A stretch of DNA of 64,000 nucleotides, taken from Acetatifactor muris. Lineage in GTDB: Bacteria > Bacillota > Clostridia > Lachnospirales > Lachnospiraceae. The notes beneath the pieces were generated by a model. The model saw nothing but the letters and a program-made list of their open reading frames with translations, was not told the origin of the DNA and ran no database searches. Position 1 is the stretch's first letter, and each line of letters begins with the position of its first letter. The position numbers and the translations under genes were made by a program. The DNA lies in NCBI GenBank assembly GCA_023663635.1, contig JAMPHD010000009.1, positions 40,015 to 104,014 on the forward strand. Direction: 5' to 3'. Of this stretch, positions 51,902-61,049 are shown one piece after another.

Positions 51902-52441
51902 ATGCTAAAACACGGAATCTTGGGTCTGCTCAATTATCATGAAATGACCGGGTATGAAATTATGGAGGTTTTTCGGGATTCTTTAAATTACTTTTGGGAT
52001 GCGAAAACCAGTCAGATTTATAGGGAATTGCAAGGGTTGGAACAGAAAGGCCTGGTCAGTAAAACGGTTGTTCCGCAAACCGGAAAGCCTGACAAAAATG
52101 TTTACGCCATAACCACGGCGGGGCAGGCGGAGTTGCTGCGATGGTTGGGCGAGGACGATTTAGGGCTTAGGAGTAAAACGCCAATCCTGATGAAAGTTTT
52201 TTTCCTGGGAGAAAGAAGTGTTGAGGACAATATTCACTATTTTGAGAGTGTCATAAAAAGCTGTGAGATCTTTCTAAAGGGATTAGAGGCCGTTCCGCAA
52301 TATATTGACAAATATGGCGGCACAATCGGGGAAAAAGACAAGACACGTTACTGGCAGATGACGTTGGAATATGGACGACAAAGCGCGCAGATGCAAATTA
52401 AGTGGGCGCAGGACTGTATCCGGCGATTGAAGGAGGAATGA
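51902..52441 (+). CDS. PadR family transcriptional regulator
   Basis: 179 residues. The winged helix occupies 1-80 (LGLLNYHEMTGYEIM and YRELQGLEQKGLV), followed by a helical PadR C-terminal dimerisation domain. PadR proteins usually repress a neighbouring gene and lift off on binding a ligand. The operator palindrome in its promoter implies autoregulation, and the flavodoxin/SCP2 gene 4 bases downstream is the likely target. AAAGGGGGGATT precedes the ATG. Confidence 0.88.
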   Translation: MLKHGILGLLNYHEMTGYEIMEVFRDSLNYFWDAKTSQIYRELQGLEQKGLVSKTVVPQTGKPDKNVYAITTAGQAELLRWLGEDDLGLRSKTPILMKVFFLGERSVEDNIHYFESVIKSCEIFLKGLEAVPQYIDKYGGTIGEKDKTRYWQMTLEYGRQSAQMQIKWAQDCIRRLKEE

Positions 52442-52445
52442 CACG

Positions 52446-54083
52446 ATGAACGTCTTAGTGATAAATGGCAGCCCGAAGGGCGGCAGCAGCAATACATATC
52501 GACTGACATCCGCATTCCTGAATGGTATGCGGCAGGCAGTTCAAGATATCCGGACAAAGGAACTTTTGGTCAGTCGCATGGATATTAAGTCCTGCCTTGG
52601 TTGTTTTTCCTGTTGGAACCGCACCCCCGGACAATGTTGTATACAGGACGATATGCAGCACGTTATTCAAGAAATGCTTTGGGCAGATGTGACAATATGG
52701 AGTTTTCCACTTTATTACTATTCGGTTCCCGGCCCTCTGAAAAATCTGATTGACCGGCAGCTCCCTATGCTTCTTCCCTTTATGACAGAGAAGGAGGGTC
52801 GGGTCGGAAACGGAGGTCACCCGTCCCGATACGATATGAGCGGGAAGAGAACGGTAGTGATCTCCACCTGCGGTTTCTACACTGCGGAAGGAAATTATGA
52901 CGGTATATACAGCCTTTTCGATCATCTTTGCGGCCCGGGAAACTATACGTCTGTTTTCTGCGGTCAGGGGGAACTGTTCCGTGTGTCGGAGCTGTCTGCG
53001 CGTACTAATGAATACCTTTCATATGTGAACCGGGCCGGTCAGGAGTTTATGAAAGACGGCATCTCTGGGAAGACACGGGCAACTCTGAACCGGCTTTTAC
53101 TGCCGAGAGAAACCTTCGAAGCCTGCGCAGACGCAAGTTGGGGGATTGAGCAGAATGGCGCAAAAACCGGTTCCGCCGGGAAAAAAGAGTCAGATACGTT
53201 AATCTTCACCAGACAGATGGCGGCGCTTTACCGCAAAGAAAACTATCCCGGCAAAGATATTGTGTTGGAGATGAGTTACACGGATGTGGATGAATGCTAT
53301 CAGATCCTGTTGGGCAAAGACGGAAGCAGCGTATATACGGATGGAACTTTAACGGCTGACACAAAGATTGAAACGCCGGTTACCGTGTGGCGCTCGATCG
53401 CAGCCGGAGAAATTCGGGGTGATGAGGCCATGCTGCAGGGGCTTTATAAAGTAAAAGGAGATTTTTCCCTGATGCTGAAATGGGACAGCCTGTTTGGCGG
53501 TTCTCGTCCGCAGATCAGACAGGCGGAAACGACTCCCCCGCAGAGAAACACCAATATGAGCATTCTGCTCATTCCATGGATTGTTTTGTGGATCGCTCCG
53601 GCAATCCACAAACAATGGGGATGCCTTATCACTCTTGGCGTATGCGCGCTGGTTCCTCTTTTGTATTACCGGAATAAAAAGACATTTTATGACATTCTGA
53701 CCAATGTTTTGGTAACCGGCGTTTCTGTTATCATGTTGGCCGGAGGTTCAGAAAAATGGTTGCTGCCGTTGTCGTATCTTTCCTTTGGAGTAATGTGGGC
53801 TGCGTCCTGTTTGGGAAAAGTACCTCTTACGGCCAATTATTCCATGAATGATTACGGCGGGGAGGATGCTCTGCAAAACGCGCTTTTCCTAAAAACAAAT
53901 CGTATTTTGACTATGCTTTGGGGCGTTCTGTATCTGCTCACATCCATTTTTACCTGGTTCCTGATGCGAACTTCCATCAGCAGTTTTGTGGGACTTATCA
54001 ATTCCATACTGCCCGTTTTTATGGGAATCTTCACGGTATGGTTTCAGAACCGATATCCGGCAAAAGTGGCCGGAGGAAGATGA
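52446..54083 (+). CDS. Flavodoxin-fold / SCP2-like / membrane fusion protein
   Basis: 545 residues in three parts. 1-230: FMN reductase/flavodoxin fold (VLVINGSPKGGSSNTYRL, and CLGCFSCW with redox-type Cys). About 245-352: SCP2 sterol-carrier-like domain, ending GLYKVKGDFSLMLKWDSLFGG. 370-540: five or six membrane helices. I do not know this combination as a defined family. It could move hydrophobic ligands or electrons at the membrane. It is coupled to padR. Confidence 0.72.
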   Translation: MNVLVINGSPKGGSSNTYRLTSAFLNGMRQAVQDIRTKELLVSRMDIKSCLGCFSCWNRTPGQCCIQDDMQHVIQEMLWADVTIWSFPLYYYSVPGPLKNLIDRQLPMLLPFMTEKEGRVGNGGHPSRYDMSGKRTVVISTCGFYTAEGNYDGIYSLFDHLCGPGNYTSVFCGQGELFRVSELSARTNEYLSYVNRAGQEFMKDGISGKTRATLNRLLLPRETFEACADASWGIEQNGAKTGSAGKKESDTLIFTRQMAALYRKENYPGKDIVLEMSYTDVDECYQILLGKDGSSVYTDGTLTADTKIETPVTVWRSIAAGEIRGDEAMLQGLYKVKGDFSLMLKWDSLFGGSRPQIRQAETTPPQRNTNMSILLIPWIVLWIAPAIHKQWGCLITLGVCALVPLLYYRNKKTFYDILTNVLVTGVSVIMLAGGSEKWLLPLSYLSFGVMWAASCLGKVPLTANYSMNDYGGEDALQNALFLKTNRILTMLWGVLYLLTSIFTWFLMRTSISSFVGLINSILPVFMGIFTVWFQNRYPAKVAGGR

Positions 54084-54238
54084 GCCGGTAAACAGGAAAT
54101 AACAAATGTCTATAGTCCGTTTATGCATTTTACCGTTCAAATTTGCATCTTGCGTTTTAGCTGTTGATTTCTTTTATGGCATGATTTATGTTGAATATAT
54201 CAGCTGAAATACAAAAAGAAAAGAACGGAGTTATCAAA

Positions 54239-55609
54239 ATGGGAGTTATTTTATTTGCGGTTTTTACGGTCATGGAAGTTGCGCTTACGGCGCTTAGTTT
54301 CACAAAATACGGAAAACATGGGCGCAGAAACGGATTATTTTGCCGCGCGGCTGAGTTGGCGCTCCTGCTGCTTGTAATGCTTTTGCCCGTAACAGGACAG
54401 AAATGGAGATTCACGGGCTGTCTCATTATCCTCGGAATACGCCTTGCCATATCCTGCATCGCGTATCTTATAAAGCGAACCGGTACGAACAAAGAAAAGA
54501 CAAAGGCAAAAGCGGTCATCGGCACTGTTATGAGCATTATCATTATAGGTCTCTCACTTTTTCCTGCCTTTATTTTTACGGGCTATTCGGGACTTGAAAC
54601 AAGCGGCCCGTATGAAGTAAAGGAAACGCAGGCAATACTGATCGACAGCAGCAGACTTGAAACTCGCGAGAACGACGGTTCCCACCGTGAGATACCGATT
54701 CACTTCTACTACCCTGACGGCAATGTGACAGACTGTCCCCTGGTATTGTTCGCTCACGGCTCATTTGGCTATTATCACAGCAATTATTCGCTGTACGCGG
54801 AACTTGCAAGCAACGGCTACGTTGTGGCAAGCATAGACCATCCTTATTACGCTTTTTTCACAAAGGACACAGCAGGCAAAACGATCATAGTTGACATGGA
54901 GTTTATGCAGACTGCCGTTAATATGCAGTATAGTTCCGATTTTACTGAGACAGAGGAAGATTTTAAGGTTATATGTGAATGGATGTCTATCCGTACGGCC
55001 GATGAAAACTTTGTGCTTGATACGATAAAAACCGCCAAAGGCGCAGGGTCGCTTGATACGGCATGGTATACGGAATCCGAGGATGTAAAGGCGGAAATTC
55101 TCAAGGCGCTTGAAATGACCGACACGGAAAAAATCGGACTTATGGGACATTCCATCGGAGGCGCCGCAGCGGTACAGCTCGGCAGAGAGCGTGACGACAT
55201 CACTGCGGTAACCTGCATCGACGGCACAATGCTCGGCGAACAAATATCATTTAACGATGGAAAGCTTGTCTACAACCCCGAGCCTTACCCGATACCGGTA
55301 CTTTCACTTGACAATGCGAGTCATTGGGAGTCTTATCTTAATGAAGAGACCGACTATGTAAACAAATATTTACTTGACAATGCCATTGATGGAAGAGAAG
55401 CGCATTTCGACGGTACGGAGCATATGGATTTCACGGACCTGCCGCTTTTCGCTCCCGCATTGGCGAAAATGTTGGGAAAAGGCGATGTGGACTCATCCGA
55501 ATTTATTCCCGAAATAAACCGTATTATTCTTGATTATTTCAATTATTATCTGAAAGGAGAGGGCGAACCGAATATCGAACCTTGGAATGCACAGACAGCG
55601 GGATACTAA
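54239..55609 (+). CDS. Alpha/beta hydrolase, PAF-acetylhydrolase-like, membrane N-terminus
   Basis: 456 residues. Three to four N-terminal helices occupy about 1-120. The catalytic domain has LFAHGSFGYYHSNY (oxyanion loop) and MGHSIGGAAA (nucleophile Ser in GHSIG); the late His would be in HFDGTEHMDF. It probably hydrolyses lipid or ester substrates on the outer face. ATG 54239 is preceded by GGAG; the upstream ATG 54188 lacks a site. Confidence 0.8.
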   Translation: MGVILFAVFTVMEVALTALSFTKYGKHGRRNGLFCRAAELALLLLVMLLPVTGQKWRFTGCLIILGIRLAISCIAYLIKRTGTNKEKTKAKAVIGTVMSIIIIGLSLFPAFIFTGYSGLETSGPYEVKETQAILIDSSRLETRENDGSHREIPIHFYYPDGNVTDCPLVLFAHGSFGYYHSNYSLYAELASNGYVVASIDHPYYAFFTKDTAGKTIIVDMEFMQTAVNMQYSSDFTETEEDFKVICEWMSIRTADENFVLDTIKTAKGAGSLDTAWYTESEDVKAEILKALEMTDTEKIGLMGHSIGGAAAVQLGRERDDITAVTCIDGTMLGEQISFNDGKLVYNPEPYPIPVLSLDNASHWESYLNEETDYVNKYLLDNAIDGREAHFDGTEHMDFTDLPLFAPALAKMLGKGDVDSSEFIPEINRIILDYFNYYLKGEGEPNIEPWNAQTAGY

Positions 55610-55660
55610 TCGAAATATTGCAGGTCGGTTCTGAAAACTCCAATATTCGTCAAACAGATT

Positions 55661-56107
55661 ATGATCATAAATATTTCTCAGATAAAAAAAGAAGAAACGG
55701 AACGGCTGGAAATTTACTGCCATGAAGTAAGCAATGAAATAACGGAGATCGTCCGCTTTGTCAAATCCAGACAGGGCCGGCTTACGGGTATTGTCGAAGG
55801 CGCGCAGTATGAGATTGCCGTTTCCGACGTGATCTATATTGAAGGAGTGGACAACAAAGTATTCATTTACTGTGAAAAACAGGTATATGAAACACGGCAG
55901 AAACTGTATGAGTTGGAGGAAACCTTGAAGGAAAAGCATTTTCTGCGTGTATCAAAATCCGTGTTGGTGAATCTCATGAAGATCGAGTCGATAAAAGCCT
56001 CGCTGAACGGCAGATTTATGGCCGTCCTTCAAAACGGAGAACAGATCATTGTCTCAAGAAAATATGTGCCTGAGCTGAAAAAAGCTCTGAAAGGTGGGAA
56101 ATTATGA
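55661..56107 (+). CDS. LytTR-type DNA-binding regulator
   Basis: 148 residues. The C-terminal two thirds are a LytTR domain (IYIEGVDNKVFIYC, FLRVSKSVLVNLMKI, IIVSRKYVPELKKAL). No receiver domain is present, as usual for the small clostridial LytTR partners of DUF3021 proteins. The start overlaps nothing; its stop overlaps the DUF3021 gene by 4 bases. Confidence 0.88.
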   Translation: MIINISQIKKEETERLEIYCHEVSNEITEIVRFVKSRQGRLTGIVEGAQYEIAVSDVIYIEGVDNKVFIYCEKQVYETRQKLYELEETLKEKHFLRVSKSVLVNLMKIESIKASLNGRFMAVLQNGEQIIVSRKYVPELKKALKGGKL

Positions 56108-56550
56108 GTCTTAAAGAAATATTTTACAGATCACTCATGATATATTTTATTCTTGTCACTTGTATTACGGCGGGAATCGCGATCCTTGGTTCAGCTTTTG
56201 ACCCTGACGCAAGTTTCGGATACAGCGCGTTTGTTTCGCCTTTTATTTTTGCGGCTCTGGGAATTATTCCGAATCTGCTCATGTACTCTTCAAAAGAGTT
56301 ATCGGACAAGCAGATCTTTCTGCGTAAAGTGATACAGTTTGCGGTCATAGAAGCGGAAGTATCAGGCGTCTGTATCATAAGTCCCATAATCCCCACGGAG
56401 AGGGCCGAAGTTATTATAGGAGTATTGGTCAGCGTGTTGGTGATATTTATACTTGTACATTTTATCATTATCATGAATAACTATTTTGGGGCAAAACAAC
56501 TCACGAAAGAACTTATGCAGTTTCAGGAAAATATAAACCATAACCCATGA
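56104..56550 (+). CDS. DUF3021 family membrane protein
   Basis: 148 residues with four membrane helices. It is read with the LytTR gene through a 4-base overlap. In this family pair the membrane protein is thought to control the LytTR partner. Confidence 0.85.
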   Translation: MSLKEIFYRSLMIYFILVTCITAGIAILGSAFDPDASFGYSAFVSPFIFAALGIIPNLLMYSSKELSDKQIFLRKVIQFAVIEAEVSGVCIISPIIPTERAEVIIGVLVSVLVIFILVHFIIIMNNYFGAKQLTKELMQFQENINHNP

Positions 56551-56561
56551 GAATCCCATGA

Positions 56562-56590
56562 TTTACTTTTGGGCATTGATATGCTATACT
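56562..56590 (+). promoter_or_regulatory. Promoter of the HD-GYP gene
   Basis: TTTACT at 56562-56567, 17-base spacer, TATACT at 56585-56590, about 30 bases before the start. Confidence 0.55.
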
Positions 56591-56618
56591 GAACCGGTAA
56601 TGGGGTGGCATACAGACT

Positions 56619-57941
56619 ATGGTGACAACGATATTGGAAATACTGGAAACCGCGGCAGTCACAGTCAGCGGTTTCCTGATAAAAAAATATGTATTTTTAG
56701 AGCCGGATATGGAGGGAAAAAAGCAGCGTATTTTTTATTGCAGCTGCTTTTTGCTGATCGGTATTGCGTTTCTGATTTTGGGAAAAGACGCGGCAACAAT
56801 GGCGGCATTGTTTATGATTGGGCTCAATGCCTGTCTTGCAAGGAAACAACACCGGCTGTACGGGCTGTTTTTGATGATTCCGTTTACGGGCATCATCAAC
56901 GGACTCTTTGTTCCCGTACTGATCGTACCGCCGTATTTTTTGGCGTTGTCGGAACAGGAAACCTGCGTTTACCGTTTCGTTCTCTACGGCGTATTGGCCC
57001 TGCTGATCCTTTTATTTTATGTGAAAGGGAAAAGCTGGCGCAATTGGTTTCATGAGAATATGCAGCGCAGAAGTCTGCGGAGGTCGGAAAAATACCTGCT
57101 TTGGCTCATCGGCATCCTGCTTATGTTCTTTTCCGGTACATATAGCGCGGCGATGCAGATCGTAGCGGGCGGTAATAATGCGCAGACTGCAGACGGTATG
57201 TACGGGCGGGGACTGGTATCTTTTATCGGGATTGCCGGCATTTCCGCTCTTGTCATGACGATCACGATCATTGTGCTGATCATGCAGGGCAATAAGCGCT
57301 CTTTTTACCACGAACGGGTTTCCGCCATGCAGTCCGGCATGATCACATTCATGGCGGAAGTCGTGGAGAGCAGGGACGACAATACGGGCGGGCATATCAG
57401 GCGCACGGCGGGATATGTGGAGTGCATCGCAAAGGAATTGAAAAGACAGGGAATATACAGTGATATTCTGACGGACAGATATTTGAATGATATGATAGTG
57501 GCAGCGCCGCTTCACGACATTGGGAAAGTACATATACCGGATGCGGTCTTAAACAAGCCGGGAAGACTGACGGAAGAAGAATTTGAGGTTATGAAAACGC
57601 ATACCACGGCAGGGGAGGAGTTGCTTACCCATGCAAAGGCGGAACTTGGGGAATCGGGGTATCTGAATACGGCGCTACAGATGGCGGCGTATCACCATGA
57701 ATGGTGGAACGGCAGGGGCTATCCCTATGGCATGAGCGGGGAAGAAATACCGCTTTGCGCGAGGATCATGGCGGTGGCGGATGTGTTTGACGCGCTGACT
57801 TCCAAGCGCTGTTATAAAGACGCCATGCCGCTTGAAAAGGCGTACGCGATCATCAGGGAAGAATCCGGCACACATTTTGATCCGGCGATTGTGGAGACGT
57901 TCTTTGCGGTAAGGGAGCAGATTGAGATGTTGGCGGGATAG
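56619..57941 (+). CDS. HD-GYP domain membrane protein
   Basis: 440 residues. About seven to eight helices (1-225) precede an HD-GYP domain with PLHDIGKVHIPDAVLNKPG and YHHEWWNGRGYPYGMSGEEIP. HD-GYP enzymes degrade cyclic di-GMP. The metal ligands H and D and the GYP motif are present. The membrane part is a sensor of unknown ligand. ATG 56619 follows GGGGTGG. Confidence 0.87.
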   Translation: MVTTILEILETAAVTVSGFLIKKYVFLEPDMEGKKQRIFYCSCFLLIGIAFLILGKDAATMAALFMIGLNACLARKQHRLYGLFLMIPFTGIINGLFVPVLIVPPYFLALSEQETCVYRFVLYGVLALLILLFYVKGKSWRNWFHENMQRRSLRRSEKYLLWLIGILLMFFSGTYSAAMQIVAGGNNAQTADGMYGRGLVSFIGIAGISALVMTITIIVLIMQGNKRSFYHERVSAMQSGMITFMAEVVESRDDNTGGHIRRTAGYVECIAKELKRQGIYSDILTDRYLNDMIVAAPLHDIGKVHIPDAVLNKPGRLTEEEFEVMKTHTTAGEELLTHAKAELGESGYLNTALQMAAYHHEWWNGRGYPYGMSGEEIPLCARIMAVADVFDALTSKRCYKDAMPLEKAYAIIREESGTHFDPAIVETFFAVREQIEMLAG

Positions 57942-58009
57942 GGGGTAGGTCAGCAGAATCGCAGATGTCGGAAGAGTTGAGATCATTGCGGAATGGTGTT
58001 TTGCAAAGA

Positions 58010-58040
58010 GCTTGCATTTCGCAAGCGAAACGGATATACT
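58010..58040 (+). promoter_or_regulatory. Promoter and operator of the RelB/RelE-type system
   Basis: TTGCAT (58012-58017), 17-base spacer, TATACT (58035-58040). GCTTGC-ATTTC-GCAAGC (58010-58026) is a palindrome over the -35, as expected for binding by the antitoxin-toxin complex. Confidence 0.7.
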
Positions 58041-58062
58041 AATGACAAAGGAGGCGATTGTT

Positions 58063-58368
58063 ATGGCACGAACATCAAATGTATTTGCACGAGTGGAACC
58101 TGAAATCAAAGAGCAGGCGGAGCAGGTGCTTGAACGTTTGGGAATCCCTATGTCTAATGCTGTAGGTATGTTTTTGAGACAGGTGGTTTTGCAGAGGGGG
58201 ATTCCGTTTGAGATGAAACTGCCGCAGACGGTGCCGTTGAATTATGGTGCCCTTACCAAAGAACAGTTTGATGTGGAAATGGAAAAAGGCATGGCTGATA
58301 TAAAAGCGGGCAGAGTTTATTCAGCAGATACTATTGAAACGGAAATGAAGAGAGACTTTAACGTATGA
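58063..58368 (+). CDS. RelB/DinJ family antitoxin
   Basis: 101 residues. The first 50 (ARVEPEIKEQAEQVLERLG, then SNAVGMFLRQVV) form a ribbon-helix-helix DNA-binding part, and the rest should wrap the toxin. AAAGGAGGCG precedes ATG 58063. It overlaps the toxin by 4 bases. Autoregulates from the palindrome at 58010, by inference. Confidence 0.9.
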   Translation: MARTSNVFARVEPEIKEQAEQVLERLGIPMSNAVGMFLRQVVLQRGIPFEMKLPQTVPLNYGALTKEQFDVEMEKGMADIKAGRVYSADTIETEMKRDFNV

Positions 58369-58691
58369 GTTGGGATATTGTATATACAGCGCAGGCAAGA
58401 CAAGACTTGCGTGGTATTTATGAATATATAGCATTAGAGTTGCTTGCTCCGGAAACTGCGACCGGACAAACCCAACGGATTATGAAAACGATTCGCTCAC
58501 TTGAAGAAATGCCCATGCGGCATCAACTTTATAAAGAAGAACCATGGCAAAGTCAGGGAATACGATGTCTCCCTGTGGATAACTATTTGATATTTTATCT
58601 GCCGGAAGAAATTCAGAATACAGTAAATATTGTTCGAATAATGTATGGCGGCAGAGATGTATGCCGGCAGTTAAGCGAAACGGTTTTATGA
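58365..58691 (+). CDS. RelE/ParE-type toxin (YafQ-like)
   Basis: 108 residues. Opening VYTAQARQDLRGIYEYIA and ending IVRIMYGGRDV match RelE/ParE toxins. The mode (mRNA cutting at the ribosome versus gyrase poisoning) cannot be told. Coupled to the antitoxin by ATGA. Confidence 0.87.
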   Translation: MSWDIVYTAQARQDLRGIYEYIALELLAPETATGQTQRIMKTIRSLEEMPMRHQLYKEEPWQSQGIRCLPVDNYLIFYLPEEIQNTVNIVRIMYGGRDVCRQLSETVL

Positions 58692-58751
58692 TTTTCATGT
58701 CAATAGAAAGGCACAGAAAGACGGAAAAATAATAATAATTTGAAAAACAGG

Positions 58752-58780
58752 TTGATTATTTCTCATAATTTGTATATACT
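58752..58780 (+). promoter_or_regulatory. Promoter of the type III antitoxin RNA
   Basis: TTGATT (58752-58757), 17-base spacer, TATACT (58775-58780). Transcription should start near 58787, just ahead of the repeats. Confidence 0.7.
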
Positions 58781-58790
58781 ATGATTAGAA

Positions 58791-58925
58791 GCAAATGTTT
58801 GCCGCTTGCTGATGGTGCGGGGTATAAGAGATTCAGTTCGTAAATGATGCCACTTGCTATACAGGTGGGGTATAAATGGTATAGTGTGTAAATGTTCCCC
58901 ATCGGCTGGTGCCGGTGGGGAATTT
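58791..58925 (+). ncRNA. Type III antitoxin RNA (CptI/ToxI-like), about 2.8 repeats and terminator
   Basis: Units start at 58791 (49 bases), 58840 (48 bases) and 58888 (partial). They share GnAAATG, TGCC-CTTGCT and GGGGTATAA. The last unit turns into a hairpin (TTCCCCATCGGC, 58895-58906, with 58911-58922) that should end most transcripts before the toxin. In type III systems the repeats are cut by the toxin and then block it as an RNA pseudoknot. Confidence 0.75.
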
Positions 58926-58965
58926 GCATAATGAATAATTTACTTGAAGGAGAATAATTTTATAT

Positions 58966-59451
58966 ATGGAGATACAACAGGGATATTCTTATCATATCAA
59001 AGATGAATTTTTTGATATGGTGCAGGATAAATGCTTGATGAGAAATAAAGAAAATGGAAACTACCGTCCACATTTTTACGCCATACAGGATAAGAAGAAT
59101 CAAGCTCTTTATTGGATGATACCTATAAGTTCACAAGTGGACAAGTATAAGAGCATTATAGAAAAGAAGAAAAGAAAATACGGAAAATGCAATACAATAG
59201 TTATCGGCAAATTTGCAGGAAAGGAAAATGCTTTTTTGATTCAGAATGCATTCCCTGTTATTGCAAAATTTCTGGATCACATACATACAGTTGAAAATAA
59301 ACCGGTAACAGTACATGATGAGTTGAATAGGGTTCTTGTGGAAAATTTAAGGGAAGTGCTTGCGCTGCATAACCGTGGAATTAATTTGATATATACAGAT
59401 GTTGCTAAGATTAAGGCAATCATGGAACAGGAGTTAGAGAATATGGGATGA
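58966..59451 (+). CDS. Type III toxin, endoribonuclease of the ToxN/AbiQ/CptN superfamily
   Basis: 161 residues. YSYHIKDEFF, then HFYAIQ and YWMIPISSQVDKYK near residue 45-65 match the ToxN-like fold, which has a basic and Ser-containing active site. With the repeat RNA upstream, this makes a complete type III toxin-antitoxin system, often phage-defence. GAAGGAG precedes the ATG, 13 bases away. Coding is AT-rich. Confidence 0.8.
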   Translation: MEIQQGYSYHIKDEFFDMVQDKCLMRNKENGNYRPHFYAIQDKKNQALYWMIPISSQVDKYKSIIEKKKRKYGKCNTIVIGKFAGKENAFLIQNAFPVIAKFLDHIHTVENKPVTVHDELNRVLVENLREVLALHNRGINLIYTDVAKIKAIMEQELENMG

Positions 59452-59542
59452 AAATAATGTCATTGCTTGTAGAAATATGAGTAATGATATTCTTGTGAAA
59501 GCGCTTTAGCGTGACGGAATCTAATTGTATTTTGGAAATCTT

Positions 59543-59578
59543 AAAGCTGCTAATGACATAATTAGTAGCTTTATTTTT
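59543..59578 (+). terminator. Terminator after the type III toxin
   Basis: AAAGCTGCTAAT (59543-59554) pairs with ATTAGTAGCTTT (59561-59572), then ATTTTT. Confidence 0.85.
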
Positions 59579-59827
59579 AGGGCATGGAGCAGCATTTTTG
59601 TAAATGGTATCATAGCTATTTACAATGATATTAAAAAGTGGGATGTAGGTTGTTTTTGTGATGGAACTTGATAACAAGCAACTATGGATAATTATCAAGA
59701 GTATCGTAAAATTGTGCCACAACTTGTGGCAAATTAGTGAATAAATGAAAATGGTACAAATATTTTGTAAGGCTATGTTAAAATATTAAAAATGACAAGT
59801 AGAAATGATGTGTGAGGAGGCATTATA
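59579..59827. other. AT-rich intergenic stretch without recognised gene
   Basis: No coding frame with family character was found here on either strand. A possible -10 (TAAAAT near 59775) may serve the next gene. Nothing else is visible. Confidence 0.5.
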
Positions 59828-60205
59828 ATGCGTGATATATATGTTATGGGATATAAAGTTCATAGAAATATACAACATTTTGCACCCAATACGGTTTTAT
59901 TTAGTAATGCAACAGACGATATTACAGTTGCAATGGCAAATGATGCTTTGGATTATGTCTTGAGTATGATTGCAAGAAAAAATCCTTTGACTGATGCTTG
60001 CAATAAAGCGAGAAAGGTTTTGGTTTCAGTAAAGAGAATCTTAGCAAATCAACAACCGTTGCGATGCACGAAACAGGAATTGAAAACAGCGGTTGAGGTT
60101 TTGGAAGAAGTCATGAATGAAAATGCAAAAACTAAAGCGGAAAAGGAAAATAATGCAAGAGGAGCATTGATTTGTAAGCTGTTGATAGATGGGTTTGGAG
60201 GGTGA
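59828..60205 (+). CDS. Hypothetical protein
   Basis: 125 residues, not recognised. No membrane segment. The C-terminal half is charged and helical (about 65-115). GTGAGGAGGC is a strong ribosome site ahead of ATG 59828. Base composition is AT-rich like its neighbours, in an acquired segment near toxin-antitoxin genes. Confidence 0.6.
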   Translation: MRDIYVMGYKVHRNIQHFAPNTVLFSNATDDITVAMANDALDYVLSMIARKNPLTDACNKARKVLVSVKRILANQQPLRCTKQELKTAVEVLEEVMNENAKTKAEKENNARGALICKLLIDGFGG

Positions 60206-60383
60206 CGGAAATAGTTATCAAGTTTTGATATATCAATTAGCGTTAGGCAATTATATATGAAGACTACATTTAAGAATGAAATTAGAAACTCACAAAGTTT
60301 TGAGTGGGGATTTGCGCTTTGATAATTGAATATTAGTGAATGATGTGGTATTATCTTATTTAATAAAACTAAAGGAGATATCT

Positions 60384-60914
60384 ATGCAAAATATACTATC
60401 ATCATTAGTTGTTGCAGTTGTTACATCTGTACTTTCAATTATTGGTACATTATATGTTCAAAAAAGAAAGAGCGAAAATGCAACTAAGAAAAATGCTTTA
60501 TATTTATACTTAAATTTAAAACAAATTAAATCGGATATTGATAAGGAGAAAAAAATAATTGATGGGACAAGTTGGGATGAGATCTTGCCTATGGCTTACT
60601 TTACTCCATTTGATTATATTGGTGTTCTTAGTGAATTGAATGATAAACTAAGTTTGCAAGAAATGGTGGATATCAATAATTTTTATGAAAATGTTAAAAA
60701 AATTGATAATAAGAAGATGAATTATATTAATTTACGTTATTCATATAATAATTTTTCAAATATGAATCCACCACAAATACTTAATCCATATTATCAGCAA
60801 TTTATAGAAATGCAAAATGCTTTTACATATGCATTAAATGTTTTCGTAAATAGTGAAGAATATAAAGAAAATATTGTGAAAATCATTTCAAAGTTGGAAA
60901 AAATAAAAAAGTGA
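60384..60914 (+). CDS. Hypothetical protein with one N-terminal membrane helix
   Basis: 176 residues. Helix at about 3-26 (SSLVVAVVTSVLSIIGTLYV), then a soluble, Asn/Lys-rich and helical domain inside the cell. I do not recognise the family. AAAGGAG precedes ATG 60384; an upstream in-frame ATG (60336) lacks a site. Strongly AT-rich. Confidence 0.6.
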   Translation: MQNILSSLVVAVVTSVLSIIGTLYVQKRKSENATKKNALYLYLNLKQIKSDIDKEKKIIDGTSWDEILPMAYFTPFDYIGVLSELNDKLSLQEMVDINNFYENVKKIDNKKMNYINLRYSYNNFSNMNPPQILNPYYQQFIEMQNAFTYALNVFVNSEEYKENIVKIISKLEKIKK

Positions 60915-61049
60915 AGTAAATTCTGCCAATCTCTTGATAATGTGGATGTATACTTTGACAAGTATATTTTAGTGTATTGGGCTTTGATGATTGCAACATC
61001 ATTGAAAGTATACCAAAATTATTTGTTATGCAGCAAGAGGATAAAAGAT

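Noticed and set aside
58692..58965. Short repeats before the type III toxin as a CRISPR array
   Set aside because: Units are adjacent without spacers and end in a terminator before a ToxN-like gene, the pattern of a type III antitoxin RNA.
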